The notes: generated by a model not told the origin, from the sequence alone. Shown: positions 39,981 through 49,594, counted from the stretch's first letter. The stretch is DNA of 52,420 nt from an uncultured Lentisphaerota bacterium (GCA_900320225.1 ONRL01000006.1:1-52420), one strand, 5' to 3'. Translations and numbers: made by a program.

Positions 39981-40937
39981 ATGGCCTTCACGAGGGGAAA
40001 ATACGGCATCGAGCACAACCGCCGGCAGGACGACGAGAAGTCGCACGGCCTGCGGTGGCTGTTGGCGCTTCTCGGCATTCTCCTCGTCGCCTCGTTCATC
40101 CTCGCACGCCTGTTCAGGCAGCAGCCGCCCGCGCGGATCGACGCGGAAAGCCGTCCCCCCGCGCCCGCTGTCGAGCCGCCGCGGGAGACGGTCCGCGCGA
40201 CCGCCGCGTCCCCCGGCGCGCCGACCGCGCCTGCGCCGCGTCCCCCCGTGGCGACGCCGCAGCCCTCCCCGGCACACGTCAAACCTGAACCTCCCGACCC
40301 CAAGGCGACGCGCGACGCGGCCAAGCTGCTGGACTCTGCGCGCCAGCGCCCGGCCGCCGAACGCGTCCTCCTTGAAAGACTCGCCAAGGCCGAGAGACAG
40401 GGGGAGACCGTCATCGCAATCGACACGATCAAGCGCCTCTGCGACAGTCCAGCCGTGGCCGACCTCCACCCCCGCCTGTGGGAACGCCTCGGCCAACTCA
40501 ACATGCAGCTGCTCTTTTCCGACCGCTCCTCCCCCTGGACGGCCCGCGTCACCGTGAAGCGCGGCGACTCGCGCGACCGCCTGGCCCGCGACAACCGCAC
40601 CACGGGCGCCGCGCTGGAACGCCTCAACCCCAAGACGAACTGGGCGCGCATCCGTCCGGGCGACGTCGTGCGCGTGCTCCAGTACCCCCGGGCCGTGCTC
40701 GTGATCCACAAGCGGCTCGGCTTCGCCGACCTCTCGCTCAGGGGCGGCTTCTTCCACCGCTATTCCTTCACCGGCGGCGCGCGCGCCGCGGCGGGAGTCT
40801 ATCCCATCACCAGCGAACCCGGCAAGACCGCGCGCGCCTGCCTGCGCGCGCTCGGCGTGACCTTCTCACAGAAAGACCGCGCGGATCTCGAGATGTTCCT
40901 CGCTCCCGAATCCAGCGTCAACGTGTCCGACCAATAA
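39981..40937 (+). CDS. Membrane-anchored LysM-like protein
   Basis: A 318-residue protein with a cytoplasmic start, a membrane helix at about 24-44 (LRWLLALLGILLVASFILA), a Pro/Ala-rich periplasmic linker (about 50-110) and a LysM-like domain at about 190-235 (VTVKRGDSRDRLARDNRTTG then IRPGDVVRV). LysM binds peptidoglycan. The remaining 80 residues (LGFADLSLRGGFFHRYSFTG) have no clear family, though their position after LysM would suit an L,D-transpeptidase-like fold; the catalytic Cys/His pattern is not seen. Probably an envelope protein cotranscribed with yajC. Confidence 0.7.
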   Translation: MAFTRGKYGIEHNRRQDDEKSHGLRWLLALLGILLVASFILARLFRQQPPARIDAESRPPAPAVEPPRETVRATAASPGAPTAPAPRPPVATPQPSPAHVKPEPPDPKATRDAAKLLDSARQRPAAERVLLERLAKAERQGETVIAIDTIKRLCDSPAVADLHPRLWERLGQLNMQLLFSDRSSPWTARVTVKRGDSRDRLARDNRTTGAALERLNPKTNWARIRPGDVVRVLQYPRAVLVIHKRLGFADLSLRGGFFHRYSFTGGARAAAGVYPITSEPGKTARACLRALGVTFSQKDRADLEMFLAPESSVNVSDQ

Positions 40938-40961
40938 CACGAACCACGAACCACGAATTTG

Positions 40962-40970
40962 TGGTATACT
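40962..40970 (+). promoter_or_regulatory. serS extended -10
   Basis: TGG-TATACT with the hexamer at 40965-40970, then at. Matches the recurring TGGTATACTAT motif. The serS ATG is 27 bases further. Three cacgaac-type direct repeats stand just upstream. Confidence 0.6.
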
Positions 40971-40997
40971 ATCGGCTTCTGAAAGAAGGAATCAACA

Positions 40998-42296
40998 ATG
41001 ATCGACATCAAGAGAATCAGGGACGAATTCGACGCAACCGCCGCACAGCTCGCGCGGCGCGGCGTGGAACAGGAGAAGGTCGCCAAGGCGCGTGACCTCG
41101 ACGCGAAGCGCCGCGCGCTCATCGGCGAGACGGAGACGCTCAAGCAGCAGCGCAACAGCGCGTCGAAGGAGATCGGCGCCGCCGCGAAGGCGGGGCAGGA
41201 CGTCTCCGCCGCCAAGGAGAAGATGCGCGCGATCGGCGACCGCATCGCCGAAATCGACCGCGAACTCGCCCAGGTCGAGGTTGACCTCCGCGAGACGCTC
41301 CTCATGATTCCCAACATCCCCGCGCCGGAGATTCCCACCGGGCCCGACTCCGCGACCAACAAGGTCGTGCGCCACGTCGGCGAGTGGAAGGACCCCGCCT
41401 ACCCGATTCCCGACCACATGCAGATCGGCGAGCGCCTCGGCATCTTCGACTTCCCGCGCGGCGTGAAGCTCACGGGCACGGGTTTCCCGATCATCCTCGG
41501 CCAGGGCGCCAAGCTCCAGCGCGCGCTCATCCAGTACATGCTCGACCTGCACTGCCAAAAGCAGGGCTACACCGAGATGCTGCCGCCCTTCATCGTCAAC
41601 TCCGCGTCCATGACCGGCACCGGCCAGCTCCCGAAGTTCGCCGAGGACCTCTACCACTCGAACGCCGACGACTTCTGGCTCATCCCCACCGCCGAGGTGC
41701 CCGTCACGAACTACTACCGCGACGACGTGTTCGACGGCGTGAAGCTCCCGAAGATCACGCCCGAAAGCCCGGTCAAGCTCACCGCCTACACGCCGTGCTT
41801 CCGCCGCGAGGCCGGCAGCGCCGGCAAGATGACGCGCGGCATGCTCCGCGTCCACCAGTTCGACAAGGTCGAGATGGTCAACTTCGTCCACCCCTCCACC
41901 TCGTTCCAGCAGCTCGAGACGCTCGTCCACGAGGCCGAGGAGGTGCTCACCGGCCTTGGACTCCACTTCCGCGTACTGATGCTCTCGTCCGGCGACATGG
42001 GCTTCTCGGCCGCCAAGTGCTACGACCTCGAGCTCTGGGCGCCCGGCGAGCAGCAGTGGCTGGAAGTCAGCTCCTGCAGCTGCTTCACCGACTACCAGGC
42101 CCGCCGCCTGAACTGCCGGTTCAAGGACTCCGACGGCAAGACGAAGCTCGTGCACACGCTCAACGGCTCGGGCGTGGCCCTGCCTCGCCTCATGGTGGCG
42201 CTCCTCGAGCAGCACCTCCAGGAGGACGGCTCCGTGTTGCTGCCTGAGGTTCTCCGCCCGTATTTCGGCGCCGACCGCCTCCTGCCCGTCAAGTAA
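40998..42296 (+). CDS. serS: Seryl-tRNA synthetase
   Basis: Charges tRNA-Ser with serine. In 432 residues: an N-terminal coiled-coil arm (about 1-105) that grips the tRNA long arm, then the class II core with motif 2 FRREAGSAGKMTRGMLRVHQ at about 270 and motif 3 NGSGVALPRLMVALLEQHLQ at about 391. ELWAPGEQQWLEVSSCS is also typical. GAAGGAA precedes the ATG. It has its own promoter in the 60-base gap after the LysM gene. Confidence 0.96.
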   Translation: MIDIKRIRDEFDATAAQLARRGVEQEKVAKARDLDAKRRALIGETETLKQQRNSASKEIGAAAKAGQDVSAAKEKMRAIGDRIAEIDRELAQVEVDLRETLLMIPNIPAPEIPTGPDSATNKVVRHVGEWKDPAYPIPDHMQIGERLGIFDFPRGVKLTGTGFPIILGQGAKLQRALIQYMLDLHCQKQGYTEMLPPFIVNSASMTGTGQLPKFAEDLYHSNADDFWLIPTAEVPVTNYYRDDVFDGVKLPKITPESPVKLTAYTPCFRREAGSAGKMTRGMLRVHQFDKVEMVNFVHPSTSFQQLETLVHEAEEVLTGLGLHFRVLMLSSGDMGFSAAKCYDLELWAPGEQQWLEVSSCSCFTDYQARRLNCRFKDSDGKTKLVHTLNGSGVALPRLMVALLEQHLQEDGSVLLPEVLRPYFGADRLLPVK

Positions 42297-42311
42297 GCCG
42301 CACGGCCGTCA

Positions 42312-43283
42312 ATGGGAAAACACTTCTGGCCCCTTTTCGTCGCGGTGGCGGCGATTTCATGCGCTCTTGTCTGGCGTTATGCTCCCGCCCTCGGCGCGCG
42401 CCTGCCGCCCGAGATTCGCGCGAACATCTGCCGCACCGTGGATTCCGCCGTCGCCGCCTTCTCAAGCCGGGACACATCGGCCGAGGCGGTGGCGGATGCA
42501 AAGGCAGTGGCTGAGGCGGTGGCGGTGGCGGAGGCGGAGGCGGTCGTGCAGCAGCCAGACCCTCCCGCGCGTAGCGAGGGTGCCCTCGCCCGTGAAGGTC
42601 ATGTCAAGCGTGCCCCTTCCGTGCGCAAGGCCCTTGATCCAAACCGCCCGCCTGCGGAACGTGGGGTGCGGCCCGTGGATCCCATTCACGCGGCCTGGTG
42701 CGTGTTGACCGGCATCACGCCCGTCGAGAGGCTGGACGGATCGCCCATCGGAAACGTGTCCGGCGGACGCTTCTTCAAAATCGAGAAGACAATCTCCACG
42801 CCGTCCGGCCTCATGGTCACCGGCACGTTCATCCCGAAGACCAAATCGCAGACCGTCCGCATTCCGGTTGACAAAATCAGCTGTTTCTCCGGCGTCCCCG
42901 GATTCCTCTCCACCAACCAACAGACCTGTCTCCGCAAGTACTACGAGCTGACGGGGGAGGCCGAAGCGCTGAAGGCCAAACTCATGCGGGAGGCCGCGAA
43001 GAAAAGCCCCTACCTGCAGGACGCGGCCGACGCCCTGCGCGAGCTCCGCGCAAAGGAAAAGTCCGTCGAGAAGATGAGATCGGCAGACGCCGACACCCTG
43101 CGCAAGACGACGTACGAAATCTCGCAGCTCCGCGTCAAGGTGCAGGAACTCAACCAGAAGCACAAGGAATGGAAGGCCGAGCACGCCGCCGAGATGCCCA
43201 ATCCCACGGACGACCCCGCCTACCGCGAGATCCTCGAAAAGCGGCGGCGCTACGCCGGACCGATTCCCGGCCTCGCGCTCTAG
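42312..43283 (+). CDS. Unknown membrane-anchored protein with coiled coil
   Basis: A 323-residue protein. A hydrophobic N-terminus (about 5-22, FWPLFVAVAAISCALVWR) may be a membrane anchor. Residues about 55-80 are Ala/Glu/Val low-complexity (AEAVADAKAVAEAVAVAEAE). The middle (about 125-205) looks like a small beta domain (GRFFKIEKTISTPSGLMVTG), and 215-310 is charged coiled coil. No family recognised. It starts 15 bases after serS. Its stop and that of the convergent pgsA-like gene share CTAG, a 4-base tail-to-tail overlap. Confidence 0.7.
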   Translation: MGKHFWPLFVAVAAISCALVWRYAPALGARLPPEIRANICRTVDSAVAAFSSRDTSAEAVADAKAVAEAVAVAEAEAVVQQPDPPARSEGALAREGHVKRAPSVRKALDPNRPPAERGVRPVDPIHAAWCVLTGITPVERLDGSPIGNVSGGRFFKIEKTISTPSGLMVTGTFIPKTKSQTVRIPVDKISCFSGVPGFLSTNQQTCLRKYYELTGEAEALKAKLMREAAKKSPYLQDAADALRELRAKEKSVEKMRSADADTLRKTTYEISQLRVKVQELNQKHKEWKAEHAAEMPNPTDDPAYREILEKRRRYAGPIPGLAL

Positions 43284-43924
43284 TCGGCACCGTCGGACGA
43301 ATCGATGGCACGTCGAATGTACGGCCAGTAGGCCCGCGTGTAGACGATGCAGGAATAGACGTTCAGCACGATGAGGAACGCCTCGACGACGTAGAGCAGC
43401 GCCAGGAAAGGTCCGTTCCAGCTCGTGGGCAGAAAGCGGCGGAACGCGAGATAGGTGTAGATGAGCCCGGCGGCGGGGAAGGAGAGCGCGGTGCGCACCT
43501 TGCCCAACCACATCGCGCTCACGTCCGCCCGGTACGTGCTGGCGACCGCGCGGAGGAAAGTGACCCACTGGTCGCGCAGGATGTAGAGCACGGTGAAGAC
43601 GAGCATCACCGCCAGATGGACACGGTTCTCGCCCTGCATCCCGATCAACCAGAGGAGCGTGGGGAACGAAACGATGAAGAACACCTTGTCCATGAGCGGA
43701 TCGGCCAGTTTGCCGAAGGTGGAAACGACGTTCCAACGCCGGGCGAGACGCCCGTCCAGAAGGTCGGTGATCCCCGCGAGGAACATGCAAAGACCGGCGG
43801 GAATCACCCACGCCCAGCTCTGCCGGCATTCGGCCACGATGGCGAACGCCATGAACGCGAAGATCAGCGGGACGCGCGAAAAGGTGAGCGCGTTGACGAA
43901 CAGCGAATGGAACCGCGCGTTCAT
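43280..43924 (-). CDS. CDP-alcohol phosphatidyltransferase (PgsA-like)
   Basis: A 214-residue integral membrane enzyme that joins a CDP-activated lipid to an alcohol, making phospholipid head groups. The complete family motif D-x2-D-G-x2-A-R-x8-G-x3-D-x3-D is present: Asp54, Asp57-Gly58, Ala61-Arg62, Gly71, Asp75, Asp79. Several apolar helices follow to the end. Phosphatidylglycerophosphate synthase (pgsA) is the likeliest member but is not proven by the motif. Its ATG overlaps the stop of the upstream zinc-ribbon gene (ATGA). Confidence 0.85.
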   Translation of the reverse strand: MNARFHSLFVNALTFSRVPLIFAFMAFAIVAECRQSWAWVIPAGLCMFLAGITDLLDGRLARRWNVVSTFGKLADPLMDKVFFIVSFPTLLWLIGMQGENRVHLAVMLVFTVLYILRDQWVTFLRAVASTYRADVSAMWLGKVRTALSFPAAGLIYTYLAFRRFLPTSWNGPFLALLYVVEAFLIVLNVYSCIVYTRAYWPYIRRAIDSSDGAD

Positions 43925-44478
43925 TCAGCGTCCGCGCCGTCCGTTCCGTCCTCGTCCATCACGGAGCCGTGCGCGGCGTCGCCGATCGTAGACTCAATGT
44001 CGCCGGCCAGGCGGCTGACGAGCGCGGTCGACTTCTCGCGCAACTTCACCTCGTTGCGCGCGAGTTCCTTCAGCTCCTCGAGCTGGATTGCGAACGACTC
44101 CAGGAGCGCGCGCAGCGTATCGCGCCGCATCGTGACGCCGCGCAGCTCGAGCTCGAGCTCCTCGATGCGGCCTTCGGCGCGCTGCAGGTTGCGGCGTGCG
44201 GCGAACAGCTGCTTGAGGATCTCGCCCGGCTCGATGTCGAGGTCGTCGATCTTCATGCCGTCCGGAATCGGCACGAGCACGGACTCGCCGCAGTTCACGC
44301 ATTCGATCTGCAGGCCGGCGCCGCGATAGTCGATCGCGAGGTTGTGGCCGCAGTGCGGACAGTCGAACACGATGTCCGTGTCGCGGATGATCGTGCCCTC
44401 GTCCGTAGACGCCTCGGCTTCAATCGGCGCGTCGGCGGTCGTCTCGATTTCTTCGTTGGTTTCTTCTGGTTCCGTCAT
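43921..44478 (-). CDS. Zinc-ribbon and coiled-coil protein
   Basis: A 185-residue acidic protein. After an acidic start (about 1-35) there is a zinc ribbon CPHCGHNLAIDYRG then CVNCGESV (two CxxC pairs), a short linker, and a long coiled coil at about 90-165 (RRNLQRAEGRIEELELELRG). MJ0042/zinc-ribbon proteins of this kind are uncharacterised. GAGGAG lies upstream of the ATG. Coupled to the pgsA-like gene. Its promoter is embedded in the rpmB terminator. Confidence 0.8.
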   Translation of the reverse strand: MTEPEETNEEIETTADAPIEAEASTDEGTIIRDTDIVFDCPHCGHNLAIDYRGAGLQIECVNCGESVLVPIPDGMKIDDLDIEPGEILKQLFAARRNLQRAEGRIEELELELRGVTMRRDTLRALLESFAIQLEELKELARNEVKLREKSTALVSRLAGDIESTIGDAAHGSVMDEDGTDGADAE

Positions 44479-44502
44479 TGTGGTCTCCTCGGGGTTTGGG
44501 AT

Positions 44503-44531
44503 ATTATAAAACAAAGAAGGCCGGAGCGCAA
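44503..44531 (-). promoter_or_regulatory. Promoter of the zinc-ribbon gene
   Basis: TTGCGC (44531-44526), 17 bases, TATAAT (44508-44503) on the minus strand. The -35 box lies within the loop of the rpmB terminator hairpin. Confidence 0.65.
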
Positions 44532-44548
44532 GCACCGGCCTTCCCTGT
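44511..44548 (-). terminator. Terminator of rpsA-rpmB
   Basis: On the minus strand gaaggccgg pairs with ccggccttc, followed by tttgtttt. It lies 30 bases after the rpmB stop. Confidence 0.75.
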
Positions 44549-44573
44549 TTTTTCAGGCTGCGGCCCGACGGCG

Positions 44574-44804
44574 TTACGCCTTCGTGACCTTGCCCGACTT
44601 GATGCAGCGGGCGCACACCGTCTTGCGGCAGGTGTTGCCCTTGCCGTCGGAGACGCGCACCGTGTGCAGGTTCGGCAGGAAGCGACGCTTCGAGATGCCG
44701 GTCGTGTGCAGGCCGATGCCGCCCTTGTACTTCGGCGAGCCCTTGCGGACGATCGAGCGTCCGGCAGCAGGCTTCTTGCCGCAGATTTCACAGACTCTGG
44801 ACAT
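44574..44804 (-). CDS. rpmB: Ribosomal protein L28
   Basis: A 76-residue large-subunit ribosomal protein. SRVCEICGKKP, the GRSIVRKGSPK stretch and the late RKTVCARCIKSGKV are L28 features; the two CxxC pairs mark the zinc-binding form. It follows rpsA after 27 bases, with AAAGGA upstream of the ATG. Confidence 0.94.
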   Translation of the reverse strand: MSRVCEICGKKPAAGRSIVRKGSPKYKGGIGLHTTGISKRRFLPNLHTVRVSDGKGNTCRKTVCARCIKSGKVTKA

Positions 44805-44831
44805 GGTTCCTATCCTTTCTTTCTGAGAGTG

Positions 44832-46592
44832 TTACTTGTCGGACTCGCCGGGCTGCCACTCCACGGACTGCGACTGGAACGCGTCGTCGAACGCCGCGCC
44901 GAGGCTGCCGAAGTCCATGTCGCCGGACGACGTCGCCGATCCGGGGGCGGGCTCGGACTCGGCCTCGAGTGCCTTGACCTGCTCCTCTGTCATGTTGACG
45001 GCCGTCATGGACAGCCCGATGCGGCGGTCCTTGCGGTCCACCTTCACCACGCGCGCCTCGACCTCCTGGCCCTCCTTCAGCACGTCCTTGACATGCGTCA
45101 CGCGCTCGTCGGAGATCTGGGAGATGTGCACGAGGCCGTCCACGCCGTCCTCCAGCTCGATGAACGCGCCGAACGACGCGATCTTCGAGACCTTGCCCTT
45201 GACGAGCTTGCCGACGGGGTACTTGGTCGCGATCTCGCTCCACGGATCCGTCTGCGCCTTCTTGAGGCTGAGCGAGATGCGCTGCTCCTTCGGGTCCACG
45301 GCCTCCACGATCGCCTCCACCTCCTCGCCCTTCTGCAGGCACTCGGACGGACGGTTGATCTTGCGCGTCCAGGACATGTCCGAGATGTGGATCATGCCGT
45401 CGATGCCCTCCTCGAGCTCGATGAACGCGCCGTAGTTCGTGAAGTTGCGCACCTTGCCCTTCACGCGGCTGCCGACCGGATAGCGGTCCTGCACCGTGTC
45501 CCAGGGGTTCTCCTGCGTCTGGCGGATGCCGAGCGCGATCTTCTGGTTCTCCGCGTCGACCTGCAGCACGGAGACGAGCACCTCGTCGCCGATGTTGAGC
45601 ATGTCGCTCGGACGCGCCACGCGCTTCGTCCAGCTGAACTCGCTGATGTGCACGAGGCCCTCGATGCCGGGGGCGATCTCCACGAACGCGCCATAGGCGG
45701 CGAGGTTCACGACCTTGCCCTTCACGCGGCTGCCGACCGGGAACTTCTCCACGATCGTGCTCCAGGGGTTCTCCGTGGTCTGCTTGAGGCCGAGGGAGAT
45801 GCGCTCCTTCTCGCGGTCCACGTCGAGCACCATGACCTCGAGCTCCTGGCCGACCTTGAGCATCTCGCTCGGATGCTTGATGCGGCCCCAGCTCATGTCC
45901 GTGATGTGCAGCAGGCCGTCGATGCCGTCGAGGTCGATGAACGCGCCGAAGTCCGTGATGTTCTTCACGCGGCCCTTGCGGACCTCGCCCTTCTGCAGCG
46001 AGGCGAGCAGCTCCGCGCGCTTCTCCGCCATCGTGCCCTCGATGAGCTCGCGGCGGCTGACGATGATGTTCTTGCGCTCGTTGGAGATCTTGATGACCTT
46101 GAACTCGAACGTCTGGCCGATGTAGACCGTCAGGTCGCGCACCGGGGACACGTCCACCTGCGAGCCGGGCAGGAACGCCTCGACCCCGTCGATGTCCACG
46201 AGCAGGCCGCCATGGACCTGCGACTGGATCGTGCCGGAGACCACGCACCCCTCGGTGTACTGCGCCAGCACCTTCTCCCAGCGGATCTGGATGTCGGCGG
46301 CCTTCTTGGAAAGGGAGACCATGCCCGTCTTGTCGTTCTCGAGCTCGCGCACGAGCACCTGGACCTTCTCGCCGGGCTTCGCGGCGGCCGGATCGGAGAA
46401 CTCGCTCAGATCGACCTTGCCTTCGCTCTTGTAGCCGATGTCGATGAATACGTCGTTGCCCTTGACGACCTTGATCGTGCCGTCCACGATCTTGCCGGGC
46501 TTGATCGTCTCGGATTGCCCCATGCTGCCAGCAAGCAGCTCCGCCATCGCCTCGGACTTCGGAGCGGGCGGGGTTGGTTTACGGATTGCCAT
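44832..46592 (-). CDS. rpsA: Ribosomal protein S1
   Basis: Small-subunit protein that helps mRNA bind and unfold on the ribosome. The 586-residue protein has six S1 (OB-fold) domains at roughly 35-100, 115-185, 205-275, 290-360, 375-447 and 462-530; the last four share [20 protein letters not shown]-like sequences. An acidic Gly/Ser tail follows. The leader shows no Shine-Dalgarno and is A/C-rich (aacaaacaacaaaaaacaac), as expected if S1 binds its own message, which is inference. Confidence 0.96.
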   Translation of the reverse strand: MAIRKPTPPAPKSEAMAELLAGSMGQSETIKPGKIVDGTIKVVKGNDVFIDIGYKSEGKVDLSEFSDPAAAKPGEKVQVLVRELENDKTGMVSLSKKAADIQIRWEKVLAQYTEGCVVSGTIQSQVHGGLLVDIDGVEAFLPGSQVDVSPVRDLTVYIGQTFEFKVIKISNERKNIIVSRRELIEGTMAEKRAELLASLQKGEVRKGRVKNITDFGAFIDLDGIDGLLHITDMSWGRIKHPSEMLKVGQELEVMVLDVDREKERISLGLKQTTENPWSTIVEKFPVGSRVKGKVVNLAAYGAFVEIAPGIEGLVHISEFSWTKRVARPSDMLNIGDEVLVSVLQVDAENQKIALGIRQTQENPWDTVQDRYPVGSRVKGKVRNFTNYGAFIELEEGIDGMIHISDMSWTRKINRPSECLQKGEEVEAIVEAVDPKEQRISLSLKKAQTDPWSEIATKYPVGKLVKGKVSKIASFGAFIELEDGVDGLVHISQISDERVTHVKDVLKEGQEVEARVVKVDRKDRRIGLSMTAVNMTEEQVKALEAESEPAPGSATSSGDMDFGSLGAAFDDAFQSQSVEWQPGESDK

Positions 46593-46673
46593 TTGTTGTT
46601 TTTTGTTGTTTGTTTGTGTTCGCGGTTTTCTGCCGTGCCTTTCCCGTCGGTGGGCAAAGGAACGAATAGTTTA

Positions 46674-47465
46674 TCAAAGTTGGGGGGGGGGTGGCAAGAC
46701 CCCATGATCAAGAAAATCCTGCACGATCATCCGCGCGTCCGTCTCGAAATTCCCCTTCACGAACCATTTCAGGAAATTCTGCTCGTGGAGGAACAGCTCC
46801 TTGAGCGGCGTCCCCTTCTTTTTGCCGAAATTGATGCACCAGGTGCCGTTCTGCCAGCGGATGAGGCCCGTGCGGTCCGCGTTGAGCGGATCGCGCGGCA
46901 CGAGGTACTCGTCCATCGCCGCCGTCGTCTTCGGCAGGTCGCCGTACTTCTCGAGCTGCGCCTTCAACACGTCGAGCGTCGCCCGCGCGTCCGCCTCCGC
47001 GCCGTGCGCGCCCACGTGGTCGCGCCCGCAGTAGAACCTGACGGCGGCGGTGAGGTCGCGCGGTTCCATCTTGTGGTAGATGCGCTGCACGTCCACGTGA
47101 CGGCGGTCGCACGCGCCGAAGTTCATCCCCACCCGCGCGAACTCCTCCTCCAGGCACGGCACGTCGAAACGGTCGCTGTTGAATCCCGAGAGGTCGCAGT
47201 CCTTGAAGAACGCCGCGATGTCCTCCGCCTTGTCCGCGAACGTGGGGCAGTCCTTCACCATCTCGCTGGAAATGCCGTGGATCGCCGTGGTCTCCGGCGG
47301 AATCGGCACGCCGGGGTTGAGGAGCCAGCACTTCTCCGTCTCCGTTCCATCGGTCTCGATCCGAATCGCGGCGAGCTCGATGATGCGGTCCTGCCGCGCG
47401 TTCACGCCGGTGGACTCGATGTCGAACACGACGAGCGGCCTGTCTAGCTGAAGCTGAAGTTTCAT
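46674..47465 (-). CDS. DEDDh 3'-5' exonuclease (DnaQ-like)
   Basis: A 263-residue exonuclease. DEDDh residues: Asp15 and Glu17 (FDIESTG), Asp101 (NSDRFD), His154 and Asp159 (HGAEADA). The family includes DNA polymerase III epsilon and other trimming nucleases. A C-terminal extension of about 85 residues (LIRWQNGTWCINFGKKKGTP) resembles the DUF3820-like tail of some bacterial exonucleases. The last codons (GVLPPPPQL) lie in a ten-base C run that could slip. The start at 47465 is set by the domain and the promoter distance. Confidence 0.85.
   Translation of the reverse strand: MKLQLQLDRPLVVFDIESTGVNARQDRIIELAAIRIETDGTETEKCWLLNPGVPIPPETTAIHGISSEMVKDCPTFADKAEDIAAFFKDCDLSGFNSDRFDVPCLEEEFARVGMNFGACDRRHVDVQRIYHKMEPRDLTAAVRFYCGRDHVGAHGAEADARATLDVLKAQLEKYGDLPKTTAAMDEYLVPRDPLNADRTGLIRWQNGTWCINFGKKKGTPLKELFLHEQNFLKWFVKGNFETDARMIVQDFLDHGVLPPPPQL
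46682..46691. repeat. Homopolymer of ten G
   Basis: On the coding (minus) strand this is ten C within the last codons of the exonuclease. A length change would alter its C-terminus. Confidence 0.6.
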
Positions 47466-47473
47466 GGGCGCAT

Positions 47474-47479
47474 AGTATA
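47474..47479 (-). promoter_or_regulatory. -10 of the exonuclease gene, 8 bases from ATG
   Basis: TATACT on the minus strand ends at 47474; the ATG starts at 47465. The mRNA leader would be at most a base or two. Confidence 0.55.
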
Positions 47480-47507
47480 GCACAATTAAGTGCCGTGCGC
47501 AGAGTGT

Positions 47508-49532
47508 TTAGTGCAGCTCGACGTCCCGCCGCGTGCCGTCCGGCAACACCACCCGCACGCGCCTTCCCGCGCCCGAACGGCGCGCGCGCAGCACGAGGCG
47601 CGCCAAGGTTCCGCCCTTCACGGCGCACTCCACCTCGTAGCCGCCTTCGGCGGGGAGGCGGAAGGAATAGTCCTTCCACGTGGACGGCACGCCGGCCGCC
47701 AGACGGCACTCGCCGTCGGCCTCCATGAGCAGCATCTGGTTGAGCGCGTACAGGCAGTTGCCCGCCGCCGTCATGAACCACGGACGGTACTCCGCCACGC
47801 CCGGCTCGTTGATCTCCCAGTACTCGCCCCACAAACCCGCCGAACTCGCCGCCTCCTTGAGAAGCGGAACCGCCTTTTCGCCCTCGCCCGCGCGCAACGC
47901 GGCCATCGCCATCGTCGCGGCGTACCACGGACAGATCTTCTTCCCCGTCGGATACATGTTGCCGCCCTTCGCGCCCTGCGCGAGGAAATAGTCCACCGCG
48001 GCCGTCTGCTGCGCGTGTCCCTTCGGAAACACGGGGAACGGGAAGTAGCCCGCGAGCGTCCCCATCGAGAGCGCGTCGAGGTCATTCGCCGTCGCGGCGA
48101 AGCGTCCGTCCTTCACCGGCAGCGATTTCTCCAGGCGGTCCGCCGTCGCGCGCCAGTCCGCCGCCTCCTCCGCATCCACGCCCAGCGACGTTGCGACGTC
48201 CGCGCAGGTGCGGAACGTGTGCATCACGCCGCATGTTGTCATGAACGGACGGTCCCGCCCCGGACCGAGGCGTTCCAGGTCGGTGCACTTCCCGATGAAC
48301 GCCGAACCGTCCGGCGCCTCGTAGACGTACTGCGAACGGAAGAACCGCGCGCATTCGCGCATCACCGGATACGCCTTCCCGCGGAGATAGGCGGCATCGC
48401 CCATGTACGACGCCGTCAGGTGGCATGTGCGCGCGATGGCCGACATGTGGAAGATGTGGTCGTGCCAGTAGCCGAGCGGCGAGCCCTCGATCACGTTGTC
48501 CTCCATCCCCTCCCAGATCCAGCGCGCGCCGTAGCCGAAGAACTTCTGCGTGCGGTGCTTCACGCGCTGCTGCGCCTGCGGAAGCGTGGCGAAGCGGAAG
48601 TCCGCGGCGCGCTTCGCCTCGGCGAAGTGTCCGGACGACAGCAATCCCTGCACGCCGTACATCTCGTCGAACGCGAACGACTTGCCGCTCCAGTGCGAGG
48701 GGAAGATGCCCACGGGGATCGTCCAGTCCGTGACGTTGCACTTCATCTGATACTCCGCCATCAGACGCATCCGCATCAGTTCGGCGTCCGGCACCTCCAC
48801 GTACGACGCGCCGTAGTACGCGGACCATGCGGCGGCATGCCGTTTCGCCAGTTCCGCGTACGTGCCCGCATAGGGCTTCCCGTAGGAGATGAAGGTGACG
48901 AACGCGCCGTCCTCGCGCACCTGGCGCAGCGTGATGCGTCCCCGGTCGACGTTGCGCCCGTAGACCGTGTAGGCGAACGCGCGTCCGTCCGGCAACTCCT
49001 CCCACTGTCCGACCAGCCGCTCGTCGCGCGGCTCGAAGTAGTCGAGGCCCACGGTGAGGCGCGCGAGATCCGCTCCGGGGAAGGTCTGCCGCACGGCGAT
49101 CACGTCCGCGTCGGCCGCCACGAACGTCTCGACGACGCGCGTGACGGAACCGAACACGTTGGTGACGATCGACCGCGCCCCGACCGCGTCGAGCGTCTGG
49201 GTCCAACTGTCGGGCACGTAGCGCAGCTGGCCGTCGATCGCGAGGCGCGTCTCGTAGCGGCCATGCCCGTAGAGATTGTACCGGGGCGGACCGAGACGTC
49301 GTCCCTCGATGAAGATGCCGTACGTGAGGAAGCTGTTGCGCGCCTTCTTGGGCGGCGCGGGCACGCCTCCCAGGAAGTCGGCCGTCAGGCACACGCGGCC
49401 GTTGGAGAGCATCGCGGGGGCGTAGCCGCGCGGCGTCTCCATGCCCCTGCCCGACACGCCGCCGAACGACGCCTGCCCGGCAACGACCATCAGGCCCAGA
49501 GCCGCCAAAATGTTTTTCGCTGTCGTTTTCAT
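47508..49532 (-). CDS. Secreted GH65-like (clan GH-L) glycosidase
   Basis: A 674-residue exported enzyme. Signal peptide about 1-22 (MKTTAKNILAALGLMVVAGQ). An N-terminal beta-sandwich (about 25-220) is followed by an (alpha/alpha)6 barrel with HWSGKSFAFDEMYGVQGLLS at about 290 and ARWIWEGMEDNVIEGSPLGY, WHDHIFHMSAIART next. This pattern resembles GH65/GH95-type enzymes, with the Glu of WEGMED a plausible acid. Substrate is not determinable. The ATG at 49532 is chosen for the signal peptide; it has no ribosome-binding site. Confidence 0.75.
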   Translation of the reverse strand: MKTTAKNILAALGLMVVAGQASFGGVSGRGMETPRGYAPAMLSNGRVCLTADFLGGVPAPPKKARNSFLTYGIFIEGRRLGPPRYNLYGHGRYETRLAIDGQLRYVPDSWTQTLDAVGARSIVTNVFGSVTRVVETFVAADADVIAVRQTFPGADLARLTVGLDYFEPRDERLVGQWEELPDGRAFAYTVYGRNVDRGRITLRQVREDGAFVTFISYGKPYAGTYAELAKRHAAAWSAYYGASYVEVPDAELMRMRLMAEYQMKCNVTDWTIPVGIFPSHWSGKSFAFDEMYGVQGLLSSGHFAEAKRAADFRFATLPQAQQRVKHRTQKFFGYGARWIWEGMEDNVIEGSPLGYWHDHIFHMSAIARTCHLTASYMGDAAYLRGKAYPVMRECARFFRSQYVYEAPDGSAFIGKCTDLERLGPGRDRPFMTTCGVMHTFRTCADVATSLGVDAEEAADWRATADRLEKSLPVKDGRFAATANDLDALSMGTLAGYFPFPVFPKGHAQQTAAVDYFLAQGAKGGNMYPTGKKICPWYAATMAMAALRAGEGEKAVPLLKEAASSAGLWGEYWEINEPGVAEYRPWFMTAAGNCLYALNQMLLMEADGECRLAAGVPSTWKDYSFRLPAEGGYEVECAVKGGTLARLVLRARRSGAGRRVRVVLPDGTRRDVELH

Positions 49533-49539
49533 TGTCCAC

Positions 49540-49548
49540 ATTCTACCA
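49540..49548 (-). promoter_or_regulatory. -10 of the GH65-like gene, 7 bases from ATG
   Basis: TGG-TAGAAT on the minus strand ends at 49540; the ATG begins at 49532. Same layout as at 11175 and 34285. Confidence 0.5.
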
Positions 49549-49594
49549 CATTTGCCGTACCGTGAACAGACCTTCGCGCAAAGCCGCGCAAATA

